A DNA stretch of 64,000 bases from Eopsaltria australis (Eukaryota; Chordata; Aves; Passeriformes; Petroicidae), in contig JAVTVJ010000117.1 in the NCBI GenBank assembly GCA_034509425.1, positions 2,108,001 through 2,172,000 of the forward strand, read 5' to 3'. The notes below the pieces were generated by a model. It saw only the letters and a program-made list of their open reading frames with translations, was not told where the DNA came from and ran no database searches. The position numbers and the translations under genes were made by a program. The stretch's first letter is position 1. The number at the start of each line of letters is the position of its first letter. Below are positions 52,966 to 63,434 of this stretch, piece after piece.

Positions 52966-55900
52966 AATACATGGCCTAGACACAAAAAACAAAAAAAAAA
53001 GGTTCCAGCCTTGAGCATTTCATGATGCACAAAAATGTACATTATAAATACGTATTTAAGTGTTTTCTGTTCAAAGCCTGCTTAATCAAAATTTTTTCCA
53101 TAACTAGAATCTCCAGAGAGTTTTTATTTGTTATTTGTGCAAGTAATTTAAACACTTTTTTCTCTTTTATGGTAATAACTATGTACCTGATTATTTAATC
53201 TAAAAATCTAATCAGAAATGTCAACTGTGATCACAATATTATAGCTGAGTCCACTAAACCCAACTAAATATGTCCTTGGTACAAACAAGATCTCACCATT
53301 TTACACCTAGAAATCAAATAAAAGATGCATTAATATTACTGTGCACGTAATGCAAACATGGCTACACAGGAAAAACTTATGTTTTTCTAGGTTATCTGGA
53401 GTAATTACATACAGGAATATCAAAAACTGACAAGCAAATCAGGTGAGTGCTGAGATTTGGGACAGTAACTTCCAATAATGCTAAAGACTTTACAGGATAC
53501 CATCAGCCTTCATAAAAACCCAGACTAACTGAAAAACGTGTAACAAAATGTGGAAGGATTAACACCTAAAAATGTTACACTCAAACATACAGCTCAGCCT
53601 CAAAACTCTGCTGAAACACTGATCTCATTGGCTACACCTGGACAGGTTGGACATGCATTGTAATAAATCTTTCCTCCACGCAAGAAAATACTGAAAAGAC
53701 AAAAAGCCATCACAAAACCCCCAAGATTTTCCTTCATACGTTATCAAATGCACAGAGAGTTTTCACACTGAAGAATGTTTTATGCAGTATTTCATCCTCA
53801 ATAAAATTTTCCACTGTTACTACAAAAACCTTTGCAACTTCCAACTTACTGACTTAGGAAGGCAATTTTGGTTCAGAGTGTCTCAGTTATAGAGTCTACT
53901 AAAATATTTATAACTAACAGTAATTAGAAAGAAATGGTTTCATGTGTAGTAAATCACTTAATATATTCTGTGCAAGGTTAAAACTTAATAAAATACCTGC
54001 TACGGCAAACTGAATATTCACCTCCATGTAGATCACTGTTACTTCAAATTAACAAAAAAGAAAAATCAGTCTTCTTTGAATTAAAATGTCTCCATCAATA
54101 GGCCAATTTCTGTTGCCAAAAGGCAACAGAACTAGTGCTCAGTGCACTTAAATCTTTCACAAGTAGTAAAAATAATAAACATATATACCGTGTATAAATA
54201 AAATAAATCCTGCATCTTCCCACACTTCAGCTATACACTGCTAACTTGGCCATGTTCAAAGCACCAATAGTTGAAAAAACAAAATACATATCTATGGGCT
54301 ACCAGTACATTCCTTTAACCATTTCATCTCTGCAAGGAAATGTTGTATATAATTTAACATCTCATTTCAACCATATCTAGGATCTTGATAAGGAAAAATA
54401 AAGAAAAGACATGGGAGAATGTATTGTTCAATTTCATATCCCTGTTTAGTTGTGAAGTTTTAGAAACTGTAATCAGTAATAGAAACTGTAATCAGTTCAT
54501 GCAGTTGAAAATTATCACAGAAGTTTATTTAAAAAAACCTCAATGAAATAGAAGTTATTAATAATGAATCCATATGCTAAGGGCCAAACTATTTATTTAA
54601 GGGACTCTGTGCCTGAGTTTCCATGATCAATAGAGTTTTTGGTTGTCTTGGTTCACACATGCCCACTGCATTTCTTGCCCCTGCTGTGTCTGTCAGCATT
54701 CCGGACTGCTCCTCCAGGTAATTAACAACAACTGTCTTTAATTTAGCATTTATTTGTCATGCTTTTTAATTAAGAGTCTTCCACAGATTTCCTACCTTCT
54801 GCACTTTAGCGAAAAAAGTTTTAAAAAAGTAAGGGGAGAAGAAAATTATGGGTTTTTTTCTCAAGCTCCAATACTATAACATGCTTTTAATTTCTCAATT
54901 CTTTCATTGCTTGGTGACCCATCTGCCACATGGTACTTCAGTCTGTAACAGCCTAAAGAAAAAAACAAATGCCCTGTTGAATAAAGCCTTAAAATAAATT
55001 ATGACTGCCTGACACCCAAGAATGTAAAGGCATTCTAAACTCTGTACCACAGATGAGCAAAGAATTCACCCATACTTCCTCCACTTGTATACTAATAGTG
55101 CTCACTGTCCTTCTTTCTTACCATACCTCTTAAAATCCTTTTTAGAAGAAATACCACTATTGCAGAAATTTTAACAATTCTGCTGTTCCTAGAATCAGTT
55201 TGAGTTTCATGAACTAGTTCATTACACCTGACAGCTGAAGGCAAAAACCACAAAATTTTAAGATATTATTCAATTTATAATCAAATTAATTCTGATATTA
55301 GAGATTTGCCAAGTCAGCCCAAATGTTACAGAATGCCAGAAGCTGGTTTAAAGTTTTTTAATCCATGAAAGTTTTCTGAGTATGGACCACAGTTTTTAGT
55401 TACAGTATTGTTTTTTAAAATTCAGTTTTGTCTTCCATCTGAAACAGCTTTGTGAGTAGAACTGAAACTCACTCCACCCCAGGAAATTAATTTAGCTGTG
55501 CTCAGCCAGACATAGCAGATCTTCATCTTCAAACAAGTTTTCCCTGAAATGACAGGATTATACATCTCTCCCAAAGCCAACAAATGAACTAGCGATGCAG
55601 ATTTGGATTAAAATTTAGTTATTTCCTATTTAGTCCTTTCTCCTAACTTGTAAAACTCAGTCTCAATAGGAAACACCAAATAACAGCTATTAAGTCATCA
55701 AAAGTTCAATGCGCAGAAGATGGGAACAGCTTCCACTGTGGACAGGAAAAACATGAAGAACTCACAGAGAAAAGAGGAAGAGCTTCCTATGGTTTCCTGC
55801 AACAGCAAAGGCTGGGGATAATTAAATGCAGTCTGTGGAACTTCTATCACCAGATCTTCTTCCAGAAGGGCCAAGGCATTGCTTCTCTGCAGCCTTTGGG

Positions 55901-57299
55901 GAAGCAGGATGGAGACTGGATTTTCTATTGAAGTCCCTCCCAGCTCTACTTTCTGTGATTTGTTTAGCGTCTCTTGTACAAACATGGACAGAAAAATTCA
56001 ATAATTGAAGCAGGAATAGCTGTTTAAGAAGACAGTATTGAAACTGAGAAAAAACCAACCGAAATCCTACTTTCTCCAGAAAATCTGCTTTCCCATTAGA
56101 TCAAATAGGAAGCTTTCTAAAAATGTTATGCTACAAAAGCTTATCATAAAGCAATATTATTAACTGAAGCTACCTTATCTTAATGGCATACACATGAAAG
56201 AACCTAATATTCACTTTTGGTTAACCAGTAATTTGAAATTAATTTAGGTTTTACTGACTTAGGTCTCAGCTGCAAAAAGGATGTCAATGTGTTTGGCAGC
56301 TACAGACCAGATAACCTCCCCTCTCAATGAGAAGGAAGATGACAGAGCAAAGAATGAAAAATAGAAAATGTAATTTTTAATAATGCCGTGTAACATCAGC
56401 AAGCTCCCATCTGTGACGAAATCTGCAATTTTTCAAGTTCTAAACTTTGAATATGTTACTGTGTTAACCATTCAAAAGATCAAGGAAACACCAAGTACCA
56501 GAAAGCATTTAATGAATCTAAAATATTAAAACTCCACTGTTACTGGTAACATTAAATACCACTCCTACAACTTTCAGCAGGTGACTAATGCAACCTCCAG
56601 AACTAGCAGGCACATTTTTCTCATCAAATATTAAAAAAGTAGTATCTTTTATTTTTTTAAGGGGTAGTCATCTAGCACCTGAAGTAGTCTGCAGATGTAA
56701 ATGTTTCTATACAGCTGGGACACTGTCTTTTCTTACATATGAATTTATTACCAAAACCTCTTAGTGCAAAAATACTTACACAATTTTTAAAACATTGCAC
56801 TCTAATAATGATGTTAATAAATGCATAAAGATGTAACTGATATTTGTCTAAAAATTCCTAAGCAGAAAGTTCTGAAATATGACACAAAAGATAATACTCT
56901 TTATAAAAGATAGCACAGCTTTTCAAATACAGGACACTAACCACAGCCCTGCTATCTTGTCACTTCTTAGTCTGCAGAACTGCATTTTCACTGTTCCTTT
57001 CAGCCTTTCAGGTCAACTCTGATCCTACTTTAAAAGTTAGTCTTCATGGTGCATTCATCTGTGCTTTCAGTTATTTTGTGAATCACAAAGTAATTAACCT
57101 TTATTCAGTACATTTCTCGTTCTGTGACAAGCATGGCATTTCTCCCTCAAGCATTTATTGAAAAAAACATTGCTACTGTTCTGCTCCAAAAATGTACAAA
57201 AAGACACGCTGCTAAAAGTATACCAAGAAACAAAAATGTAAGAATGGTCAAGGGAAAACTCATCTCTGCGACTTCCCTCTAGTATTTCTTATTGGTAAT

Positions 57300-57697
57300 T
57301 AGGTCAGAAAATATCCTTTACGGAACGTCCCAGTCACTGTCAGGAGGCTCTTGGGAAACAGCTCCTCTGAATGCTTTTGAGCATCAAAGACAATGGCAGG
57401 AGGGGAACAGAGATCCCAGCCCAAGGGGGTACTGCCAGGCCTGTCCAGGGGATTCTCCCATACCATGAGCAGGACAAAAGCAAGGACATCTCCACCATGA
57501 CCACCAGGCTTTTGTGACCCATGGTGACATCGTGCCCAGAGGTCATTGTGATGCAGGTTCACACAGTGACCCAGAGGGCACCAAACCCCTGCAGTGGCCA
57601 CTCCCAGGTGAGCAGCGCTCTGAGGAGGCAGCAGCTTCTCTGGAGGCAGCAGCTCCCCTGGGTGTTTGTGGCTAGTGCTAACCAGAGCACTTCCACA
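57300..57697 (+). promoter_or_regulatory. GC-rich 5' flank / possible 5' UTR of the nested gene
   Basis: The change from AT-rich to GC-rich DNA occurs here, directly before the first coding exon. There is no TATA box near the ATG. A cluster of TGAC-type half sites includes TGACATCG at 57,525-57,532, one base from a CRE-like octamer. A donor-like CAG|GTGAGC at 57,605-57,613 could end a non-coding first exon. The promoter role is inferred only from position and composition; no transcription start can be placed. Long open frames on the minus strand here are by-products of the GC-rich composition. Confidence 0.3.
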
Positions 57698-60030
57698 ATG
57701 TCGAAGAAGCAGGAGATGAATGCCCACGGGCAGCCCCGTGAGGGGCAGCCACCGCTGTACCAGCGAAGACAGGTGAGGGACAGGGATGGAGGGAGAGGCT
57801 GCAGTGGGACCTGGGGGAAGCCCTGGGGCAGAGACAGCCATGCCTGGCACCAAGGCCTTGCTCTGGGGAGGGGCCAGCACTGGGATGGCCCAGGCACAGC
57901 AATGGCCCAGAGGAGCCAGGGCTGGGCTTGGTGGCACATGGGGGACACCGTGCTTGCACAGCCACCTCCATCCCAGCCTCCTCCTGCTTCCCACAGGTGA
58001 CCCACAGGCAGCCACAGACGGCACCAGAGGTCACCTTGACAAACATCAGGCCCCGCAGCGTCACACGGACACGGAGACTGTCTGTGTCAGACCTGCCGCC
58101 TCTCCATGGCCCTGAATTGTCAGTGGTACCTCCATGGCAGCTCAACTCTGAAATGCCAAGAGCAGCTTCTGACAGTGTCAAGCTGACCCATCTGCCAGCA
58201 GCAGCAGCCTCTGGCTCTTCTGCCAGAGGTGCGGATCGTGCTGTAGGCCCTGTGGCCAGTGGCCACCAAGAGTTTGTGCCATCTTCACCACAGGGCACTC
58301 TGGCTGCTGGCGGGGCCTGGGAAACACTTCCCCTGGCCAGGAGAACAGAAGGGCTCTGGCATGGGTCAGTGGCAAGTGAGGGCCAATACTCACCACCTGT
58401 GCAGCCCACACACAGAGTGCAGATCCGCACTGAGATCGACCCGGGTTGGAAGGATCTGGGGCACTCTGATTCAGAGGAGATCATCAAGCTGCAGGATGGA
58501 CATGGTGGACACACCTGCAGTGACCTGTTTAGAGGCCTCGGCCCATATCTGCGTGAGAACAGGTCTGTCAAGTCCCCCTTGAGAACCCCCAAGTGGTTAA
58601 GTACCCACAAAGAGACACAGGGAATTCGTCGGCCAGCCGAGAAAACAGCGCATCGGAAGCAGCTGCGCCCAGAGGATGAGGAGGCTTTGATACAACGGAT
58701 GCAAAAAAAAATAGAGGAGCTGGAGGAGCTGAAAGACAAAGTGTATGAAGAGATGTTTAGAGCCGCCGTCTCCTCCGTGGATGACAAACAAAGACCCATG
58801 ACGTCCTGCTGCGTCTTCAGGGATCCGTCAAGCCTCAACCTGGAGCCAGCTGCACGCCCTTCGGTGCCGCGCACCGCTGGCAGCGTGAGCAGAGACGCCG
58901 CAAGACAGAAACAAAAGCACCCAGAATGTCTGTCTCTTGACCAGCTGTTGGACGACCTGTGCCCTGTCTCTCATGAGCCGCTGTCCTGCGATGCACTCAT
59001 CGAGGAGCTACTGGAAAACTGGGACCAAGCAGAGCCAGCAGCTTCTGCCCTGGACAGTGATCCCTGGGATAAGAAGCACAGGTGGCCTCTCCCCACATCA
59101 CAGCATGCAGAAACCTCAGGCTTCTCAGCTTCTTCATCTGGAGGCTGCTGTCAGGAAAGGGCAACTCGTCAGCCGCCTCAGCAAAGTGCACGTCACAAGC
59201 TGCTCTGCACAGAGTCTAAGGGTGCTTTGAAGCACCATCTGCAGATCCAAACAGAGCAGCTGGAGGAAGAGGATGATGACCAAACACTTAGAGACCTTAC
59301 TGGAGACATCCTTTCCTCCCTGGATGAAGAAAGCCCCATCAAGACCACACGTGTCCTCAAGGATTCATCAAGCGTCACCCCGGGACTTGCAGGCCCTCAG
59401 GTGCCACCCAGCACTTCCAGCATCACCTCAGGAAAGACAGAAAACAACACAGAGATTGAAGCTCCTGAACAGCTGGCACACGGGTGCTCTGTCTCTAGGG
59501 CGTCGCCGTCCTGCGATGCTCTTCTCAACGGGCTCCTTGAAAAGTGGGAGGAAGAAAAGCTCCCTGACAGCGAAACATCAGGAGAGTGGGACAGTGAGGC
59601 AGAGAGCGTGCGGTCTCTCCAAGCAGAAGACAAAAAAGCAGAGCCAGCAGCTTCTGCCCTGGACAGTGATCCCCGTGACGAGGGGCACAGCGAGCCCCTC
59701 CCCACAGCACTACCCGAGGACGCAAAGCTGTTTGCAGTTTGCGCCTCGCCCGCTGATCCCGCGGAGGAAGCCGACCCAGCAGGGATGGAGGCCGGCGGTG
59801 CCCAGGCCGCCCCTCCCCAGGAGAAGCCCTGCGGGGCTGCGGCGCCGGCAGGGGCTCGCCCGGTGCCTGCCCAGCCCCTGGCCCGCAGCGTTGCTGCTTC
59901 CCCCGCTGGCAGCGCAGCCGTCCCGCAGCCCCCGGCCCCAGGGCCATGGCGCTCCATGCTCAAGACGGCCCGGCGGGCTCTGAGGAGGGTTTTCTCCTTC
60001 AGCTGCCTCAGGGGGCAGCGAGAGGACTGA
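57698..60030 (+). CDS. Unrecognised two-exon gene, 702-aa acidic repeat/coiled-coil protein
   Basis: I do not recognise this protein. Exon 1 (57,698-57,772, 25 codons) starts MSKKQEMNAHGQPREGQ, with A at -3 of the ATG. It ends at CAG|GTGAGG, a strong donor. A 224-nt intron ends in a pyrimidine tract plus CACAG at 57,996. Exon 2 (57,997-60,030) continues in phase 0 with VTHRQPQTAPEV and stays open for 677 codons to TGA. The intron-retaining start at 57,928 is possible, but the splice sites are good and the acceptor also occurs in a second copy near 63,380. Visible parts: a basic segment with an RTRRLSVS phospho-site-like motif (residues 49-56); a Ser/Ala/Pro region; a coiled coil with ALIQRMQKKIEELEELKDKV (about 245-282); two diverged acidic repeats (about 245-410 and 430-610) sharing LSCDALIEELLENW / PSCDALLNGLLEKW and AEPAASALDSDP; an Ala/Pro-rich stretch; and a basic tail, LKTARRALRRVFSFSCLRGQ. 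It has no signal peptide, membrane segment or known enzyme motif. GC content is far above its surroundings. It lies antisense to TRAPPC9. Confidence 0.72.
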
Positions 60031-60460
60031 GCCCAGTGCCAGCACCAGGACAATCACCAAAGATGACTGGTCACCCTGAGGCAGCCACTTGCCAAAGGTA
60101 GGTCCTGCTGCCGGCCCAGCCCCTCAGCCCATGCCAGCAGCAAAGGCAGGCTGGTCAGGGAGAGCACAGAAGCGAACTTTAGGCCCGGGCTGCTTTGTGG
60201 GGCTGCATCCCCGCCCTGCCCCAGGCTGCATTAGGAGCTGAGAAATGCTCCTTGGGCCTCAGCATTGCAGGTAAATGAAGTCACACTCATCCTTCCTTTT
60301 GTTATAAATGCATATTATAGTGTTGGCTTTTCACAAATAATGAATGCTATGTGTATGATGTTGGTCATTGTAGAAGTTGCTTTTGTTATAGAAATATAAT
60401 CATTTTTCAATGCTTTAATGCCTTTTTGTTTTAGCTTAAATGTAGTGGCTAATGTAGCTG
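60031..60460 (+). other. 3' flank of the nested gene, no canonical poly(A) signal
   Basis: Between the stop codon and the LTR there is no AATAAA or ATTAAA; only a weak variant, AATATA, occurs near 60,392. A strong donor-like AAAG|GTAGGT lies at 60,094-60,103, 67 nt after the stop, and an acceptor-like TTGCAG ends at 60,270. A 3' UTR intron is therefore possible. The first 220 bp remain GC-rich; after about 60,290 the sequence becomes AT-rich. Confidence 0.4.
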
Positions 60461-60965
60461 TGTTAAAATGTACCTAGCTTAAAATAACTAAACCGTAAGC
60501 TTAGTTGGATAAGCATGGGTGTAACAGGCTATCTCTGTCGACAAAGAACCATCTGACAGGATATCCCTAGTGACAGATAACCGTCTGACTGGACACCCCT
60601 ATCGACAATGACCATCTGCTGGACACCAACGGACAAAGGAAGATATTGGAGACCCCAAAGAAACTGCGCATGCTCTAAAAAGGCGGACCCAAGGAGGAGC
60701 CATGCTAAGGAGTACCTGGAAAATGTAAAATAGTTCAGAGAAAAGTTTGAATATGTATACTTGTCTATGAATATGTAACAGGCTGATGCAATAAGAAAAG
60801 TATATAAACAGAGTCTTTTCACCATGTCAGATGTGCTCTTGGCTTCGTGCCAAGAGTTTCCAACATCACCTGGACGTTGTAACCTTTTTCCCTATACCTT
60901 GTCCCTTTATTGTCCTTTTATTAAACCTTTAAATTTTAATGGGAGACTGGACCTCGTTTTTAACA
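60461..60965 (+). mobile_element. Endogenous retrovirus LTR (about 505 bp)
   Basis: The interval starts with TGTTAAAA and ends with TTTTAACA, a perfect 8-bp terminal inverted repeat of TG...CA type. It contains a TATA box (TATATAAA, 60,801-60,808) and, 112 bp further, a poly(A) signal ATTAAA (60,920-60,925), the order expected for U3-R-U5 on the plus strand. No matching target-site duplication is seen (flanks AGCTG and CTTTC), and no primer-binding site or polypurine tract adjoins it, so it is a solo or rearranged LTR. It may supply the 3' end of transcripts from the gene just upstream. The ERV class is not determined; the LTR resembles avian ERVL-type LTRs. Confidence 0.65.
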
Positions 60966-62530
60966 CTTTCACATGACAAATAGGATAACGCCTCTCTGAA
61001 TACCTTCAACAGGGACAGGAGAAAGGTGTGAATGCCAGATGAACGACCCAGGACCTCCTCACCTCTACAAGAACCACTGGAACCCCCTGCACAGAGAAGC
61101 GCAGGGTGACGAAGGACCGATGGACATGGCTGGAGCCTTTTGGACTGTCTTTTCTCTGATCTCCTCCCCACCTCATCCCCACGATGTCTTTCTCTGATCT
61201 TAGGAAATGGCAGCCAGACATGGTTAAAGGGTTGGAGGTAATTTATGTCAGAATTTTAATAGGATCCTATTCGATGCATCACCTCACCAAGGTGGAATGC
61301 ATCGCAGTGCATACTGATAGACTGCATAGACAATTTTTATAGACTTAGCAAATCAGCGTATCTAACGAAGATTCCCAGTGAGAGGCTTGAATGAATAGCA
61401 CGATATCCCCCCATCCTGAGGAATTCTCCTCGGGTGGGCCTAATCTTAGTTTTTAGGTAGTGTTCTAGAGAGGACCTAGACTTCTCAGGATAGCGTAGGG
61501 CTTTCCAGCCTCCAACTGTGAGGCCTTTGGATGTTTGGTCTTTTGGCTTAAAGAACTATTAGGACTGTGCTAATTTACTGGAGTTGAAGAATGACAAACA
61601 TGCATGCTAAAAGCACGAAGGGTACATAGAAGCTACATAAAAGGTATATAAAAGGAATATAAAAGTAAAGACAAAAAATCATCATGGCAACACCCATACC
61701 ACCCCACCCCCGATCTTCCCCTTCTTTCCTTCTCACCCTCTGTGGCAGGACATTTACCCCACTACTTCCTCCTCCTGTGTGCCACAGATAACAAGTGCAT
61801 AAAGAGATAACCCAAGGGCAGGAAGGCCCAGCAGGGGTCATCTCTGGCGACACAGGACTCAAGCCTCAGCTAAGAATTAACATCGTAGTCTGCAGAGCTG
61901 ATAAAAGAAAAATTACTGACTTAAGAATCATGATTTTACACTACAAAAGATAGACGAACTAGCACTGGGGCAGAAGTCTCTCACACCCTAAAGTGTTTGA
62001 AGCTTCTCCCCGAAGTCTGGAGGCAGGTTACTTCTCCGGAGATTGAGGGAAAGGATCTCAATGTGCTGCACCAACAAATTGGACAGCAAGATACATTGAC
62101 TCCTATTTCTTGGCTAGCTGTAACCAAAAAAGGTACCATTCGCATGCACTGTATGTTATTTACTAGTAGTCTTCTTTTTTGTTTTATTCTTGTGTAATAC
62201 TGATTTGCTTTTAAGTCTTATGTCCGTTAGTTTCCCTGTCAATTAAAAAATTATTCATTCTACAATAGACAGAATCAGTCATCATCAAAAGAACTTACAC
62301 ACGAGAGTGGGTTTCAGGATGCTGGCCGCCTCAATAAGGTTACTACCTACTGCCAAAGCCTGGGCAGGAGGAAAGGACTGATATTTAACTCCCACATCCA
62401 TTTGTAACATCCTTCCCTTTCCTATCCCTTTCTATCTTTCTACCCTACATTTATTGTTAAATAAATGCTCATTTTTGACTTTGGTAGATGGTCTCATTGG
62501 CACCTTATTTCAGGCAGAGGCATCTTTCCC
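60966..62530. other. Unassigned sequence between LTR and CR1, possibly ERV-derived
   Basis: No gene is supported here. The stretch contains repeated TATA-like words (near 61,640-61,670), an AATAAA at 62,460-62,465 followed by a T-rich tail-like segment, and a 66-codon open frame (61,997-62,197) that I cannot assign. Its position right after an LTR and the late poly(A) signal suggest degenerate retroviral sequence or another LTR, but I could not match ends, a primer-binding site or any gag/pol/env motif. Confidence 0.3.
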
Positions 62531-62534
62531 TTAT

Positions 62535-63104
62535 TACATCTCAACAGGGGCACACATCTGCACACAGCACTCAAGGTGTGGCCTCCCCAGTGCCCAGCAC
62601 AGAGGGACAATCACTGCCCTGCTCCTGCTGGCCCCTCTATTGCTGACACACAAGGCCAGGATGCCACCGGCCTCCTTGCCCACCTGGGCACACGCCTGCT
62701 CATGTTTGGCCGCTGGCAGCCCCAGGGCCTTTCCTGCTGGGCAGCTTTGCAGCCCCTCTGGCCCCAGCCTGGAGCACTGCAGGGCCTTGTTGGGACACGA
62801 GGGCAGGACGCAGGCCTTGCTCTTCTTGAACCTCACTCTGCTGGCCTCACACCATGCAGCCAGCCAGTCCACATCCCCCTGCAGAGCCTTCCAACCCTGC
62901 AGCACACAGACATCCCCACCTAACGAGGTGTATTCACAAATTTACTGCTGAGGGTACACTCAATGCCCTTGTCCACATCAGCAGGACAGACACTGAACAG
63001 GACCAGGCCCAAGGGACACCACTAGTGACCAGAGGCCAACTGGATAACCGATCTTACTGTTGGCAACTGAGGCAGAGAAGGCATAAAGTACCTCAGCCTG
63101 TTCC
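62535..63104 (-). mobile_element. CR1 LINE fragment with C-terminal reverse-transcriptase remnant
   Basis: On the minus strand this matches the end of CR1 ORF2. A continuous frame (62,534-62,905) shows the familiar C-terminal CR1 polymerase pattern, with a WxEASRVRFKKSK-like segment, GILALC and ASRSRAVIVPL, then RPHLECCVQ. On the plus strand it begins with the usual CTGCACACAGCACTCAAGG and ends near CCTCAGCCTGTTCCT. It is 5'-truncated and has no 3' tail, so it is an old, inactive fragment. Its right end directly abuts the duplicated gene piece at 63,106. Confidence 0.85.
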
Positions 63105-63105
63105 T

Positions 63106-63394
63106 GAGGGAGAGGCTGCAGTGGGACCTGGGGGAAGCCCTGGGGCAGAGACAGCCATGCCTGGCACTGGGCCTTGCTCTGGGGAGGGGCCAGCACTGGC
63201 ATGGCCCAGGCACAGCAATGGCCCAGAGGCAGCGAGCACAGCTGGGAAACCAGCCCAGCCCAGCCTGGCTGCCATGGCCAGCACCTGCCTTGGGGCCAGG
63301 CCTGGGCTTGGTGGCACATGGGGGACACCTTGTCCACACTGCCACCTCCATCCTGGCCTCCTCCTGCTTCCCACAGGTGACCCACAGGCAGCTG
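63106..63394 (+). pseudogene. Partial second copy of the nested gene (intron 1 plus start of exon 2)
   Basis: This segment aligns with 57,789-58,011 of the nested gene: most of intron 1, the splice acceptor (CTTCCCACAG), and the first codons of exon 2 (GTGACCCACAGGCAG, VTHRQ). Similarity then stops. The left half differs at only a few positions. This copy has about 65 extra bases after CAGAGG that are missing from the 57.8-kb copy, so neither derives simply from the other in its present form. Exon 1 and nearly all of exon 2 are absent, so no protein is made. It lies between CR1 fragments of opposite orientation, suggesting that a larger duplicate was broken up by insertions or rearrangement. 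Confidence 0.8.
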
Positions 63395-63434
63395 CAGGAA
63401 GCAGAAGGAACAGCACAGGGAGACTCTTCTATAG

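Larger units (their letters stand above)
26703..57290 (-). other. TRAPPC9: TRAPPC9 intron, upstream side; AT-rich, no other exon found
   Basis: Upstream of the TLEAILNF exon. The preceding exon in vertebrates ends near a GDYSHVK-like motif; I searched for its reverse complement and did not find it in 26,703-64,000. The interval is therefore read as one long intron reaching beyond the right edge (inference). It contains several CR1 fragments, a solo LTR, simple repeats (37.6 kb, 38.9-39.5 kb, 40.7 kb) and two stretches resembling conserved non-coding elements (34.3-35.5 kb; 51.79-51.96 kb). In the rest (26.7-33.7, 36.3-37.6, 39.5-42.0, 42.6-45.2, 48.0-52.8 and 53.0-57.3 kb) I see nothing beyond AT-rich unique sequence. 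Confidence 0.65.

Noticed and set aside
55698..55985. 95-codon minus-strand frame with ALALLEEDLVIEVPQTAF-like peptide
   Set aside because: Looked briefly exon-like (an acceptor-like TTGCAG is nearby) but matches no TRAPPC9 sequence and has no convincing donor; most likely chance or an old repeat.
57678..58874. 398-codon minus-strand open frame and the 241-codon one at 57,299-58,024
   Set aside because: They lie antisense to the nested gene in GC-rich DNA where stops are rare. They show no splice-supported structure or recognisable motif, while the plus-strand frame is longer, has an intron with consensus sites and has internal protein repeats.
59397..60053. 218-codon minus-strand frame and other overlapping frames over the end of the nested gene
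   Set aside because: By-products of the CpG-rich, GC-rich composition; Ala/Gly/Arg-rich with no domain.
60441..60965. Alternative LTR start at TGTAGTGGCT (60,441)
   Set aside because: Gives no inverted repeat with the 3' end, whereas TGTTAAAA at 60,461 pairs perfectly with TTTTAACA.
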